Part shown: positions 42,498 to 51,729 of the stretch, piece by piece
Layout of the letters: the number at the start of each line of letters is the position of its first letter
Position numbering within the stretch: position 1 is the stretch's first letter
NCBI GenBank assembly: GCA_039028155.1
Contig: JBCCIS010000019.1
Coordinates: forward strand, 16,443-80,442
Direction: 5' to 3'
Source of the DNA: Pseudomonadota bacterium
GTDB taxonomy: Bacteria; Pseudomonadota; Alphaproteobacteria; SP197
DNA length: 64,000 bases
Translations under genes and position numbers: made by a program
The notes under the pieces: model-generated
What the model was told of the DNA's origin: nothing
What the model saw: only the letters and a program-made list of their open reading frames with translations
Database searches by the model: none

Positions 42498-43406
42498 TCA
42501 ATCCCTCAGCGAAATTTCACGCAGGCCGTCGGCCAGCAGGTTGAACCCGATCACCAGGCTTGAGATCGCGATCGACGGGAAGATCGCCATGTGCGGGAAC
42601 ACAGTGATCATCGCGCGCGCTTGCGAAACCATGCTACCCCAGTCGGGGTCCGGCGGCGGCAGGCCGAGGCCCAGGAAACCGAGGACGCCGATTGCGATGA
42701 TGGTATAGCCCATGCGCAGGCACGCATCGACGATGATGGGACCGCGCGCGTTCGGCAGAAGCTCGACCAGCATGATGTAAAAGCTGGTCTCACCGCGAAT
42801 CTGTGCCGCCGATACATACTCCAACCCTCGTATGTCGAGAACCAAGCCGCGAACGATACGCGCGATGGCCGGCGACGCCGCGGCGGTAACCGCAACGACG
42901 ACGTTGACTGCCGATGGTCCAAAGGCCGACAGCAGAACGATAAAGAGAATGATCAGCGGGAACGACAGGATGATGTTGACGACAAACGAGACGATGCTGT
43001 CTACCCAACCGCCGAAGTAGCCAGACAAAACGCCCAGCGCGATGCCGACCGCGTAGGCCACGATCATGGCGATCGGCGCGACGGACAGGATGCGCTGCGC
43101 GCCGAAAATGATGCGCGAAAGAATGTCACGGCCACTGTCATCGGTACCCAACCAATGTAGCGCGCTCGGACCTTGCATGGCCGCGGTGAAATCAGACTCA
43201 TTGGGGTCATAGGGCGCCAGCACCGGCGCAAAGAGGGCAACGATTACCCAAAACAGAACAATCGAGATGCCAATTATGGCGGCCCACGATTCACGAAGCA
43301 GACCGACGTTGTAGAGAATCTTGGCGAAACCCTGGCGGTCGGGTTGTTCGGAACTCTTGGGCGCACCCGGAGCCGGAGCGACTTGATCTTGCGTCTGATC
43401 GGTCAT
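42498..43406 (-). CDS. ABC transporter permease, DppC type
   Basis: A 302-residue permease with about six membrane helices. The N-terminal OppC_N region (ESWAAIIGISIVLFWV; LFAPVLAPYDPNE) precedes the domain containing HWLGTDDSGRDILSRIIFGA, and the EAA loop is EYVSAAQIRGETSFYIM. GTGAGGGG precedes the ATG, ten bases after the DppB stop. Role: inner-membrane channel for a peptide, opine or sugar-like substrate. Confidence 0.9.
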   Translation of the reverse strand: MTDQTQDQVAPAPGAPKSSEQPDRQGFAKILYNVGLLRESWAAIIGISIVLFWVIVALFAPVLAPYDPNESDFTAAMQGPSALHWLGTDDSGRDILSRIIFGAQRILSVAPIAMIVAYAVGIALGVLSGYFGGWVDSIVSFVVNIILSFPLIILFIVLLSAFGPSAVNVVVAVTAAASPAIARIVRGLVLDIRGLEYVSAAQIRGETSFYIMLVELLPNARGPIIVDACLRMGYTIIAIGVLGFLGLGLPPPDPDWGSMVSQARAMITVFPHMAIFPSIAISSLVIGFNLLADGLREISLRD

Positions 43407-43416
43407 GGCATGCCCC

Positions 43417-44430
43417 TCACGTGAACCGGATTCGCGGATTGATGTACATGTACCCGACGTCACCGATCAGCTGCGTCGTCACCGCGATGAACACGGCAAT
43501 CAGCGTTGCCGCTTCGACCAATGTAACGTCACCGAACAAAGCGGCTTCCAAAATCATCCGGCCGAATCCCGGATAGCTGAACGCAACTTCGGTCACGACC
43601 ACGCCGGAAATAAGGAAGGGAATTTGCAGCAGGATGACCGTGAACGGGGTGATCAGCGCGTTACGCAGCGCATGACGCATAATGACGGTCTTGTAAGGCA
43701 AACCCTTCAAGATGGCCGTTCGAATGTAGGGTTTGGTCATTACTTCGACCATGGAACCGCGCACCATGCGCGCGACATAACCGAAGTCATAGAGAACGAG
43801 CACCGCGACCGGGAGCACCATCTGTGACGCCCATGACCACTCATCAAACCCCTGCAGTGTGCTTGTACCGGGAAGAATTGTCAGCCAGGCAACAAATATC
43901 GCCATGAGGAAAGTTGCCGAGGCAAACTCCGGTATCGATGTCAGCGTTATCCCCGTATAGGACAAACTTCGGTCGAGCACGCTGCCCTCGCGCATCCCCG
44001 ACAAAACTCCGAATACAAGGGACAAGGGCACAATGATCGCAAAGGCGATGGCGGCCAGTACCAGCGTGTTGCCCAGCCGGTCCCAGATGATGTCGTTGAC
44101 CGGGACCTTGAACAGCGTCGAATAGCCGAAATTCCCGAAGTATTGGTCGCCGCGTGGATCGCTGAAGTTCAGTTCAAGCTCGGGGTTCTGTAGTGGATCG
44201 GCGATCACGCCGGTCAACACACCCATCCAGCGCACATAGCGCACCAGCAGCGGATCACCCAGACTTAGCTTCTCGTAGAGGATCTCTTTTTGGGCTTCGG
44301 TCGCGTATGGACCAAGCGTCTTGCTTGCCACGTTGCCCGGCGTGAATTCGTAAAGTGCGAACACTAGGAATGACGCGACGACCATGGTGACGATCAGCAT
44401 CACCACGCGCCTCAGGAAGAAAAAAAGCAT
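43417..44430 (-). CDS. ABC transporter permease, DppB type
   Basis: A 337-residue permease. FFLRRVVMLIVTMVVASFLVF is the first helix; the periplasmic region with NFSDPRGDQYFGNFGYS is longer than in E. coli DppB. The EAA motif region includes ILKGLPYKTVIMRHALRNALI near 255. It is the promoter-proximal gene of the transporter operon. No extracytoplasmic substrate-binding protein gene is found on either side, which is unusual. Confidence 0.9.
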   Translation of the reverse strand: MLFFFLRRVVMLIVTMVVASFLVFALYEFTPGNVASKTLGPYATEAQKEILYEKLSLGDPLLVRYVRWMGVLTGVIADPLQNPELELNFSDPRGDQYFGNFGYSTLFKVPVNDIIWDRLGNTLVLAAIAFAIIVPLSLVFGVLSGMREGSVLDRSLSYTGITLTSIPEFASATFLMAIFVAWLTILPGTSTLQGFDEWSWASQMVLPVAVLVLYDFGYVARMVRGSMVEVMTKPYIRTAILKGLPYKTVIMRHALRNALITPFTVILLQIPFLISGVVVTEVAFSYPGFGRMILEAALFGDVTLVEAATLIAVFIAVTTQLIGDVGYMYINPRIRFT

Positions 44431-44651
44431 TGCCCCTGCCTCAATCGCCCATGAAATCCGCCCGTCTTAGCCGGCTTTAGCCGATCTTGCAGGCTGGATC
44501 GGGAGGCATTCTGCGGATCGTGCCGGGCCTTGTCCATAGCGACACCGGCAAATTCTGTTCCAAACCGACCGCCTGGATCGATCGTGATATCGCTCGTTGG
44601 CGACCTAATTTTGGCGTTGCACAATGCGCCGTGAACAGCACCGGAGCCATC

Positions 44652-45314
44652 ATGGATAAGCCGCAATCGGTCGCCGATTTGACTGAACTGGGCCGTGTTC
44701 GCCTCTCTGAACACTTCTTTATGCGCGAAATGCTCTACAGCGAAGTCGCCAACTATCATGGCGTGCCGAACATGCCCGACGACCCCGACACCGCGATCGC
44801 GGCGGGCAAAAGGCTTTGCGAGGAAATCCTCGAACCGCTTTATCGCGCGTTCGGCCACGTCACGATTCGCAGCGCCTTTCGCAGCCGCACCTTGAACGGC
44901 TTCTGTCATGAAAAGCACATGGAACTCTTGGCCCGTGGCGAAGCGGATCACGCCTACTACTGCGCGGACAACACCTATAACCGCGCGCGCCACGGCTGGG
45001 ACCAGCGTGACGACGACGGATTCATGGGCGCGACCGTTTCCGCTGTCATCCCCTGGTACCTACCGCGCTTTGAACAGACGGGCGACCCGCGTCCGTTGGC
45101 GTGGTGGATCAGGGATCACATTCCCGCCTATTCCCAGATCGTGTTTTTCCCATGGATGTGCGCCTTCAACATTCGCTGGTACGAAGGCCCCAGCGCAAAG
45201 CCGATTCAAATTGACGACGGCGGACCGGGTGACCTCGAACTGTTGACCGATACATCGATGGATAACTTCAACGACGACCACAGCGCGCTTTATGAAGGTT
45301 TCCCGACACCGTGA
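44652..45314 (+). CDS. Hypothetical protein with distant M15-like segment
   Basis: A 220-residue soluble protein. The segment EILEPLYRAFGHVTIRSAFRSRTLN (near 61-85) resembles the start of M15 D,D-peptidase domains, but the zinc-binding HxxGxAxD motif is missing. Conserved-looking features are FMREMLYSEVANYHGVPNMPD, three to four cysteines, and a Trp/Phe-rich middle. The start was set at MDKPQ because the in-frame upstream part has no ribosome site. It is divergent from the ABC operon (221-bp gap). Function unknown. Confidence 0.6.
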   Translation: MDKPQSVADLTELGRVRLSEHFFMREMLYSEVANYHGVPNMPDDPDTAIAAGKRLCEEILEPLYRAFGHVTIRSAFRSRTLNGFCHEKHMELLARGEADHAYYCADNTYNRARHGWDQRDDDGFMGATVSAVIPWYLPRFEQTGDPRPLAWWIRDHIPAYSQIVFFPWMCAFNIRWYEGPSAKPIQIDDGGPGDLELLTDTSMDNFNDDHSALYEGFPTP

Positions 45315-45331
45315 CATGACACGAGGCAACC

Positions 45332-45667
45332 ATGCGTCTGCACCACCTTTACCTCATTCTGTGTGTCGTTGGTTTCATCGTCCCTTACGCGGAGTTCGTT
45401 TCCTGGCTGGTCGACAACGGCATCGACATTCCCGCCTTCTTCGACGCCATGCTGATCAACGGCATCAGCCGCTTCTTTGTGTGGGATGTCTTGATCTCCG
45501 CCGTCGCCGTGTTGGTCGCGACCTATGCGTGGCGTGACAAACTGCCTGTTCGATGGCCACCTGTTGTCGCAACCCTTCTGATCGGTGTCTCACTTGGCCT
45601 GCCGCTGCTGCTTTATCTGATGGAAAAGCAGAAGACGGGTGGCGCCCCAGCCTCGGCCTGGCGCTAG
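45332..45667 (+). CDS. DUF2834 family small membrane protein
   Basis: A 111-residue protein with three hydrophobic segments (about 4-24, 46-66, 77-96). The opening LHHLYLILCVVGFIVPY and FFVWDVLISAVAVLVAT match the DUF2834 family, whose function is unknown. It follows the M15-like hypothetical gene by 17 bp and converges with the TMADH-like gene, overlapping it by four bases. Confidence 0.75.
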   Translation: MRLHHLYLILCVVGFIVPYAEFVSWLVDNGIDIPAFFDAMLINGISRFFVWDVLISAVAVLVATYAWRDKLPVRWPPVVATLLIGVSLGLPLLLYLMEKQKTGGAPASAWR

Positions 45668-47649
45668 AGCGCTAACGCCAGCTTGCGGCCTTCGTAGATC
45701 GCGGCGGCGGCTTTGCGTGGCGCGAGACTGTCGCCGATGTTGTGAAGCGCGAATCCGTCGTCGCCTTCCAGCTCGTCGAACAAGTTTCGAACCGGCGCGT
45801 TGACCGTTGCGGTGACAAGTGTGTCGAAGTCGCATCGAACGACGGCGTCATCCAATGTGGATTGAAGCGACGCGGTGTTGCCGTCCCATGACAACAACGC
45901 GGTCTCTGTCAGACATACCACCTTCAACTGTGCCAGGCGTTTGATCAGCGGCGGTGTGGCGGCGCTGTTGACCAGTTCGGCGCCAACCACCGGATGGCGC
46001 GTGACGATGGTGACGTCATGGCCCTCCTCGGCGAGCTTCAGCGCGGTGCCGGCGCCCGGCCATTGGCCGAGGTCGTCAAGCACGAGCACCCGTTTGCCGC
46101 AGGCGGCACTGCCGTCGAGAACATCCTCGATCGCGAAGACATTCGCCTGGTCGACGCCCGGCAGGCGCTCGCGGAACGGCAGGGAACGCTGATAGCCGTC
46201 GCGCGCCGGTAGCGATCCCGTTGCATTGATAACCGTCTCCCAGTCACCGTCCCGCACGGCCTGGGCCGTCATGGTGACGCCGCGCCGCACCTCGACCTGC
46301 AACTGGGTGAGCTGGGTGTCGTACCAGGCGATCAGGTCGTCGATGACGTGGCGGCGCGGTTGACGCGCCGCGAGCCGGAACCGGCCGCCCAGATCGTTCG
46401 ACTGTTCGACCAGCGTCACCTGGTGGCCCCGCTCGGCGGCGACGCGCGCGGCTTCCAGCCCCGCCGGTCCGCCGCCAACAACCAGAACACGTTTTGGTTT
46501 GTCGGCCGGCGTGAAGCGGTCGCCCTGCCACTGCCATTCCCGCCCCGCCGACGGGTTCACCAGACATGAGACCCAATAGTCGCGGGCGCGCCGGCCCCAA
46601 CACAGCTGGTTGCAGGAGATGCAGGGGCGAATGTCCGCGGCCCTGCCCTCGCGCGCCTTGTTGGCGAGATGCGGATCGGCGATCTGGCCGCGCACGATCG
46701 AGACCAAATCCGCCTGGCCGCTGGCGATGACCTGCTCGGCGTTCTCCGGCGTGCGGACATGGCTTTCGGCCTGCACGACCGCGTGATGGCAGACCTCGCG
46801 GATCGAAGCGGCGAGCGGCGGCCCCTTCATCTCGTCAACCATGAAGGTCGGGATGATCTCGGCGAAGTTATAGAAACTACCGGTACCGACGGAGACATAA
46901 TCCATCAGGCCGCGCTCATCGTGCCAGGCGACGATTTCCAGAACCGCCTCTAACGGTAGTCCGTTCGTCGTCAGATCGTCGCCGGAAACCGAAAGGCCGA
47001 GTACATAGTCATCACCGCAAGCCTTGCGTATGCGTTCCAGGATCGTCGCGGAAAACCGGCAGCGGTTCTCCAGAGAACCGCCCCAGCGGTCGTCGCGGCG
47101 GTTGGTAATCGGCGACCAGAACTGGTCTGCCAGACAGTTGTAGGCAGCAAGCAGATCGTTACCGTCGAAGCCCGCCCGTTTCGAACGTTCCGCCGCCGCG
47201 ACGTAGGCATCGATGACCTCCTCGATCTCCGCCTCGGTCATGCCGTGGCTGCCGTCGGCGTCCTTGAGCGACGGCAAGCCCGAAGGTGACCAGTTGGCGT
47301 GCCAGGAATTGTCGAAGTCCGCGTGCTGGCCTGAATGATTGAGCTGCTGGATCATCACCGTGCCGTGTTCATGGCAGGCATCGGTGATGGCGGTGAGACC
47401 GGGAATGATGTCATCGCCGATCAGAAAACGGCCGCGGGTCAGCGCCCCGGAGGGATGGACCGAAGCGCCCTCGACGACGATCATCCCGGCGCCGCCCAAT
47501 GCGCGTTCGCGATAGTACGCGAAATGACGCGGCCCAGGCATGCCGTCATGGCTCATGTTCGCGAGATGCGGGCCAAAGGTGAGCCGGTTCTTTAGCGTCA
47601 CATGGCGTATCGCGAGCGGTTCGAAGAGATGCGGGAACGCTGCCGTCAT
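45664..47649 (-). CDS. TMADH-family NADH:flavin oxidoreductase (copy 3)
   Basis: A 661-residue FMN/[4Fe-4S]/FAD enzyme. The barrel contains RLTFGPHLANMSHDGMPGPR and MIQQLNHSGQHAD. The cluster loop is CISCNQLC with a fourth cysteine further on, the full four-Cys motif, unlike the copy at 21973. The Rossmann half starts at VLVVGGGPAGLEAARV near 388. It probably demethylates or reduces a small amine or enone. It is separated by 11 bp from a paralogue upstream on the same strand, so both are co-transcribed. I chose ATG over an upstream TTG. Confidence 0.85.
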   Translation of the reverse strand: MTAAFPHLFEPLAIRHVTLKNRLTFGPHLANMSHDGMPGPRHFAYYRERALGGAGMIVVEGASVHPSGALTRGRFLIGDDIIPGLTAITDACHEHGTVMIQQLNHSGQHADFDNSWHANWSPSGLPSLKDADGSHGMTEAEIEEVIDAYVAAAERSKRAGFDGNDLLAAYNCLADQFWSPITNRRDDRWGGSLENRCRFSATILERIRKACGDDYVLGLSVSGDDLTTNGLPLEAVLEIVAWHDERGLMDYVSVGTGSFYNFAEIIPTFMVDEMKGPPLAASIREVCHHAVVQAESHVRTPENAEQVIASGQADLVSIVRGQIADPHLANKAREGRAADIRPCISCNQLCWGRRARDYWVSCLVNPSAGREWQWQGDRFTPADKPKRVLVVGGGPAGLEAARVAAERGHQVTLVEQSNDLGGRFRLAARQPRRHVIDDLIAWYDTQLTQLQVEVRRGVTMTAQAVRDGDWETVINATGSLPARDGYQRSLPFRERLPGVDQANVFAIEDVLDGSAACGKRVLVLDDLGQWPGAGTALKLAEEGHDVTIVTRHPVVGAELVNSAATPPLIKRLAQLKVVCLTETALLSWDGNTASLQSTLDDAVVRCDFDTLVTATVNAPVRNLFDELEGDDGFALHNIGDSLAPRKAAAAIYEGRKLALAL

Positions 47650-47660
47650 CGCCAACTCCG

Positions 47661-49646
47661 CTAGAGCGCCAGGCCGACGCGGCGGCCATCGTAAATTGCG
47701 CCGGCGGCCTTGTGCGGCGCGACGCAGTCACCGATCGCGTGTATCTCGCGGTCGCTGTTTGCGAGCGCGCGGACAAGCGCGTCATCGGCGACCGCCGTGC
47801 CGGCGATCAGCAGCGTATCGAACGGCCGGGTTTCCTCAGCACCGCTCGCCAAATGACGAATGGTCGCGCCATCGCCCGTCCAGCGCATTACCGCGCTCAT
47901 GGTCCGCATCGTAACGCCAGCCTTGGCGAGGCCTTTGCGCAATGCCTTGTCGACACCCATGCGCGCGGCGTCCTGCGCCACGGCGCCGTCGCGCGTCACA
48001 AGCATCACATCGTGACCGGCTTCAGCAAGCTTGAGTGCTGTGCCGGCCGCCGGCCAACCACCAATATCGTCAAGCACCAGGATCTCGCGGCCCGGCGTGA
48101 TCGTGCCCGCCAGCACGTCGTTGATCGCGTGAGCGTTGCCACGTTCGACACCGGGCAGTCGGTCGACCTCCGGCAGTGCGCGTTGATAGCCAGTTCCTGC
48201 GGGCACCGCGCCCGTCGCGAGCACGATGGCATCGGCATCACTATTGCGCACACTATCCGCATCCAATCTGGTCTCGCGCAGCACGTCGACGCCAAGACGC
48301 GCGAGTTCGCGTTCATACCAGGCGAGATGGTCGCCGATCTCGTTGCGCATCGGCTGTTCGCCGGCAAGGCGGAACTGGCCACCGAGGTTCGCGCTTGCCT
48401 CGGCCAGGGTAACGGAATGGCCGCGCTCGGCGGCGACACGCGCCGCCTCCATGCCCGCCGGACCACCGCCGACAACCAGGACGCGGCGCGGCGTTGCAGC
48501 AGGCGCGAAGGAATCGCCGCCCCATTCGGTCTCGCGTCCGGCAGACGGGTTAACCAGGCAAGAGATCCAATAGTCGCGACGGCGCCGGCCGATGCACTGC
48601 TGGTTACACGCAATGCACGGGCGGATCCGCTCGGCATGGTCGGACCGGGCCTTCGCGACCAGCCAGGGGTCTGCGATCTGGCCACGCACGATCGACACCA
48701 TGTCGGCGCTTTTCCCCGCCAGGATGCGCTCGGCGTTCTCCGGCGTCGTGACGCGCGCCTCGCACTGCACGCGCGCATGGTTGACGGCCGCTTTCAGCCG
48801 CGCGGCATGGGCCTCGCCGGTCGAGGCCTGTTCGAACGCCGTCGGGATGATGTTGGCGCCGCCCCAATAACTGCCGGTGCCGACGGTGACGTAGTCGATG
48901 AGCTCGCGTTCGTCATGCCAGGCAACCGCCTCGACCAGGTCATCGATCGTCTGTACGGCGCCCGCCTTCGGATCGATCGAGACGGCGAGGCCACAGATGA
49001 AATCGTCGCCGCATGCTTTGCGAATGCGGTCGTAGATCGCCGTCGAGAAGCGCATGCGATTATCGAAGCTGCCGCCCCACTGATCGCCACGGCGATTGGT
49101 AAAGGGCGACCAGAACTGTTCAAGCAAGGCGCTGTAGGCCGCCATAATCTCGATACCATCGAAGCCGGCTTGCTGGGCACGGCGGGCGGCCGCGACGTGC
49201 GCTTCGATCACTTCCTCGATCTCCGCCGCCGTCATGGCGTGGCTGCCGTCGCTGTTGAACATGGATGGCAGGCCGGACGGCGACCAGCTTTCGCGGAAGC
49301 TGTTGTCCCAATCGCCGTGGGCGCCAACATGATAGAGCTGCTGGATGATGGCGGCGCCGTGGCTCTTCACTTCCTCGGTGATGCGGCGAAACGGATCGAT
49401 GATCGCGTCGCTTTCGCTCAGGAAGTTGCCGCGGGTCAGGACGGCCGTTTCGTGCGCGGGTACCGGCTCGACGACGATCATGGCAGCGCCGCCGCGCGCA
49501 CGCTCGCGGTAGTAGCCGAAGTGACGGTCGCCGGGGATGCCCTCTTCACTCATGTTCGCGGTGTGCGCACCGAAGACGACGCGGTTCTTCAGCGTCAGAT
49601 GGCGCAATGTGAGCGGCGCGAAGACGTGCGGATAAGGCGTGGTCAT
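47661..49646 (-). CDS. TMADH-family NADH:flavin oxidoreductase (copy 4)
   Basis: A 661-residue paralogue of the next gene downstream, with the same layout: NRVVFGAHTANMSEEGIPGDR, cluster loop CIACNQQC plus a later Cys, and VLVVGGGPAGMEAARV. The two are very similar along their length and arose by tandem duplication. Start placed at MTTPYPHVFAPL by alignment with the paralogue; ATGs 21 and 45 bases further upstream are also in frame. It is divergent from the VOC/DMSP-lyase-like pair, which suggests a shared 99-bp promoter region. Confidence 0.85.
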   Translation of the reverse strand: MTTPYPHVFAPLTLRHLTLKNRVVFGAHTANMSEEGIPGDRHFGYYRERARGGAAMIVVEPVPAHETAVLTRGNFLSESDAIIDPFRRITEEVKSHGAAIIQQLYHVGAHGDWDNSFRESWSPSGLPSMFNSDGSHAMTAAEIEEVIEAHVAAARRAQQAGFDGIEIMAAYSALLEQFWSPFTNRRGDQWGGSFDNRMRFSTAIYDRIRKACGDDFICGLAVSIDPKAGAVQTIDDLVEAVAWHDERELIDYVTVGTGSYWGGANIIPTAFEQASTGEAHAARLKAAVNHARVQCEARVTTPENAERILAGKSADMVSIVRGQIADPWLVAKARSDHAERIRPCIACNQQCIGRRRRDYWISCLVNPSAGRETEWGGDSFAPAATPRRVLVVGGGPAGMEAARVAAERGHSVTLAEASANLGGQFRLAGEQPMRNEIGDHLAWYERELARLGVDVLRETRLDADSVRNSDADAIVLATGAVPAGTGYQRALPEVDRLPGVERGNAHAINDVLAGTITPGREILVLDDIGGWPAAGTALKLAEAGHDVMLVTRDGAVAQDAARMGVDKALRKGLAKAGVTMRTMSAVMRWTGDGATIRHLASGAEETRPFDTLLIAGTAVADDALVRALANSDREIHAIGDCVAPHKAAGAIYDGRRVGLAL

Positions 49647-49745
49647 CGACGAAGGCCTATCGGGCATGACGTTTCGAAGCGTAGACTGCATCGGTGCCGA
49701 ACCGGCAACAAATTCGTCACCTGGCCGGCCCGAGGTGGATACCGG

Positions 49746-50507
49746 ATGCAGCTTTCCCGACTCTTTCTGAATGTCCTGGACGCCGACACCTTGGCGACCT
49801 TCTACACCGACGTTCTGGGAATGCGCGATCTGGGCCAGCCCGGCTCACCCGCCTTGGGCTACGACACCGGCCAGTGTCTGCTGGCTTTCAATGCAGGCGA
49901 TTTCGGGCCCTATGAACCGGCGCCGAACGATCTCTATTGGAAGATCGGTATCACCCTTCGCGATCTCGATCGGGCGGTCGCCTATCTGCGAGAACGCGGA
50001 TGGCCGGTCACCGACACCCGCCAATTTCGCGACATCGGCTATATGGCGCATCTCAATGACCCCGAAGGCTTCGCCATCGAGTTGCTGCAGCAGGGCTTCG
50101 AAGGCAACGCAGCGCCCGCGGGCAACGGCCACCCGATCGGCGGTCAGGCGATCCTGGCGCACCTCACCCTGCGCATCACCGACCTGGCGGCGGCGCAGCG
50201 GTTCTGCGAGGGCCAACTCGGCATGCGGCTGATGTCCATTCAGCCCGTCCCCGAACGCGGCTTCACACTCTGTTTCTACGCCTGGAGCGATGAACCGTTG
50301 CCAGACCCGGACCTGAAGGCGGTCGAGAACCGCGAATGGCTGTGGGCAAGACCCTACACCCTGCTGGAGTTGCAGCACTGGCACGAGACCGACGGGCCGA
50401 TGGCGAGACCCCGGGCGCACCTGGCGGGCTTCGCCGGATTTGCCTATGGCGGCGACGTTACCGATCTCATAAGGATGCCCCTTTCAACGCTCGCCGATCT
50501 GCTCTAA
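49746..50507 (+). CDS. Two-domain VOC-family protein
   Basis: A 253-residue protein with two vicinal-oxygen-chelate modules: LSRLFLNVLDADTLATFYTDV…DPEGFAIELLQ (1-115) and LAHLTLRITDLAAAQRFCEG onward (135-235). Such pairs are found in extradiol dioxygenases and in glyoxalase-like lyases. GAGGTGGA precedes the ATG. The long in-frame stretch upstream, antisense to the TMADH-like gene, is not coding. It lies 33 bp before the DMSP-lyase-like gene, likely same transcript. Confidence 0.78.
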   Translation: MQLSRLFLNVLDADTLATFYTDVLGMRDLGQPGSPALGYDTGQCLLAFNAGDFGPYEPAPNDLYWKIGITLRDLDRAVAYLRERGWPVTDTRQFRDIGYMAHLNDPEGFAIELLQQGFEGNAAPAGNGHPIGGQAILAHLTLRITDLAAAQRFCEGQLGMRLMSIQPVPERGFTLCFYAWSDEPLPDPDLKAVENREWLWARPYTLLELQHWHETDGPMARPRAHLAGFAGFAYGGDVTDLIRMPLSTLADLL

Positions 50508-50540
50508 ACGGCCCCCCGCAATCGTTCCGAGGCGAAGGCC

Positions 50541-51194
50541 ATGTCAATGAACAACACGCTCGCCAACCTTCTGGCATCGACCCACACGGCGTTTGGCAAC
50601 GCGCGGCTAAACTTCGGCGCACCGGTCGATGCCATCGATGAGGCTCTTGCCGGTCTGGACAGCCTTGATGCTGATGCGGCGGCGTCCAAGCGTCCTTCCA
50701 AGGCACATGTCGCGTTTGTCACGCGACACATGAATGACGGCGGCACGCAGCATGGCGATGCCAATCGGCTGCGCCAGGACATTACCGCTTCAGCCGATCA
50801 ATTGCCCTGGATGTCGTCGTTCTATCCTGAAGACGGATACGCGGATATCGGACGGTTCTATGACGGCTACGCCTTTGCAATGGCCGCTGGCGATCCGGTC
50901 TACGGCGATGAATCGGTTTGGCAATCGCGCGAGGTCGGCCTGAGCTACACGGTCCAGGCGCCGCACACGCTCTATCCCGAACACGCGCATACCGCCGTTG
51001 AACTCTACTACGTCGTCTCCGGCAAGGCGCTTTGGAAACGAGGAAGCGAGCCATGGGTCGCCCGTTATCCCGGCGACATCATTCTGCACGAAACCGGTAT
51101 GCGCCACGCCATGATGACCGGCGACGAACCTCTGGTCGCCTGCGCAATCTGGATCTCGCACACGCAATCGCGGGTGGTCATCGTGCGCTCGTAG
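50541..51194 (+). CDS. Cupin enzyme of the DMSP lyase family (DddQ/DddL/DddW-like)
   Basis: A 217-residue protein: helical N-terminal half, then one cupin. The metal motif is PEHAHTAVELYYVVSG near 147-161 (H148, H150, E154, Y157), followed by PGDIILHETGMRHAM with the last His near 189. This H-x-H-x3-E-x-x-Y layout and the preceding long N-terminal region match dimethylsulfoniopropionate lyases, which split DMSP into dimethyl sulfide and acrylate. The context of methylated osmolyte catabolism fits. Other cupins of this length cannot be excluded. Confidence 0.6.
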   Translation: MSMNNTLANLLASTHTAFGNARLNFGAPVDAIDEALAGLDSLDADAAASKRPSKAHVAFVTRHMNDGGTQHGDANRLRQDITASADQLPWMSSFYPEDGYADIGRFYDGYAFAMAAGDPVYGDESVWQSREVGLSYTVQAPHTLYPEHAHTAVELYYVVSGKALWKRGSEPWVARYPGDIILHETGMRHAMMTGDEPLVACAIWISHTQSRVVIVRS

Positions 51195-51339
51195 GACTGC
51201 GTCTACCTCATTGGAAGCAACCCGTCTGGACATCTTGCCTTGGCCAGACCTACTGCCTTACCCTCTGCGCCGACCAGCCAATCCGGCGGATAATGGGCAC
51301 CGGATGTCCGTGATCGACGGACATACGAAAGGGCGATTG

Positions 51340-51693
51340 ATGATATCAGCACGACAGCTGCCGAGCTTGATCGGCACCGCCCCGCTAACACGTTGCCTCG
51401 CCGGGGCCGCGACGGTTCTGTTTTTCCTGGTCGTCGCCGGCAACGTCTCCGCCTACACGTTCGAGTACTGCAAGGCATACGCCGATAAGGTGGTTCAGGA
51501 GTCGACGTCGGCAGCGCTGTCGAACGCTATGCGCGGCACCACATCGGACCCCGGCCTGAGCGGCCTGACCGGCAGCGGCTCAACCAACGATCCCAACAGC
51601 CTGAGCTCTGTTCTTGGCGGCCTTGCCGAACAACAAGACCAGCAGTCGCTGTGGCAGAGAACATTCAACCATTGCATGGGCGTCAGCCGCTAA
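51340..51693 (+). CDS. Hypothetical exported small protein
   Basis: A 117-residue protein with a hydrophobic segment (about 23-36, LAGAATVLFFLVVAG) that reads as a signal peptide or anchor ending NVSAYTFEYC. The mature part is Gly/Ser/Asn-rich with a glutamine cluster (EQQDQQSLWQRTF), ending in a Cys (HCMGVSR). I recognise no family. Start chosen by AGGGCG seven bases upstream; an alternative ATG lies at 51304. It precedes the HdeA-like gene by 36 bp. Confidence 0.5.
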   Translation: MISARQLPSLIGTAPLTRCLAGAATVLFFLVVAGNVSAYTFEYCKAYADKVVQESTSAALSNAMRGTTSDPGLSGLTGSGSTNDPNSLSSVLGGLAEQQDQQSLWQRTFNHCMGVSR

Positions 51694-51729
51694 GCGGCGC
51701 GCAGCATCAACGACCTCGAGGAGGTGGCG

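Noticed and set aside
47712..49745. Long plus-strand frame leading into the VOC gene
   Set aside because: It is antisense to the TMADH-like gene at 47661-49646. Only the last 253 residues, from 49746, are real.
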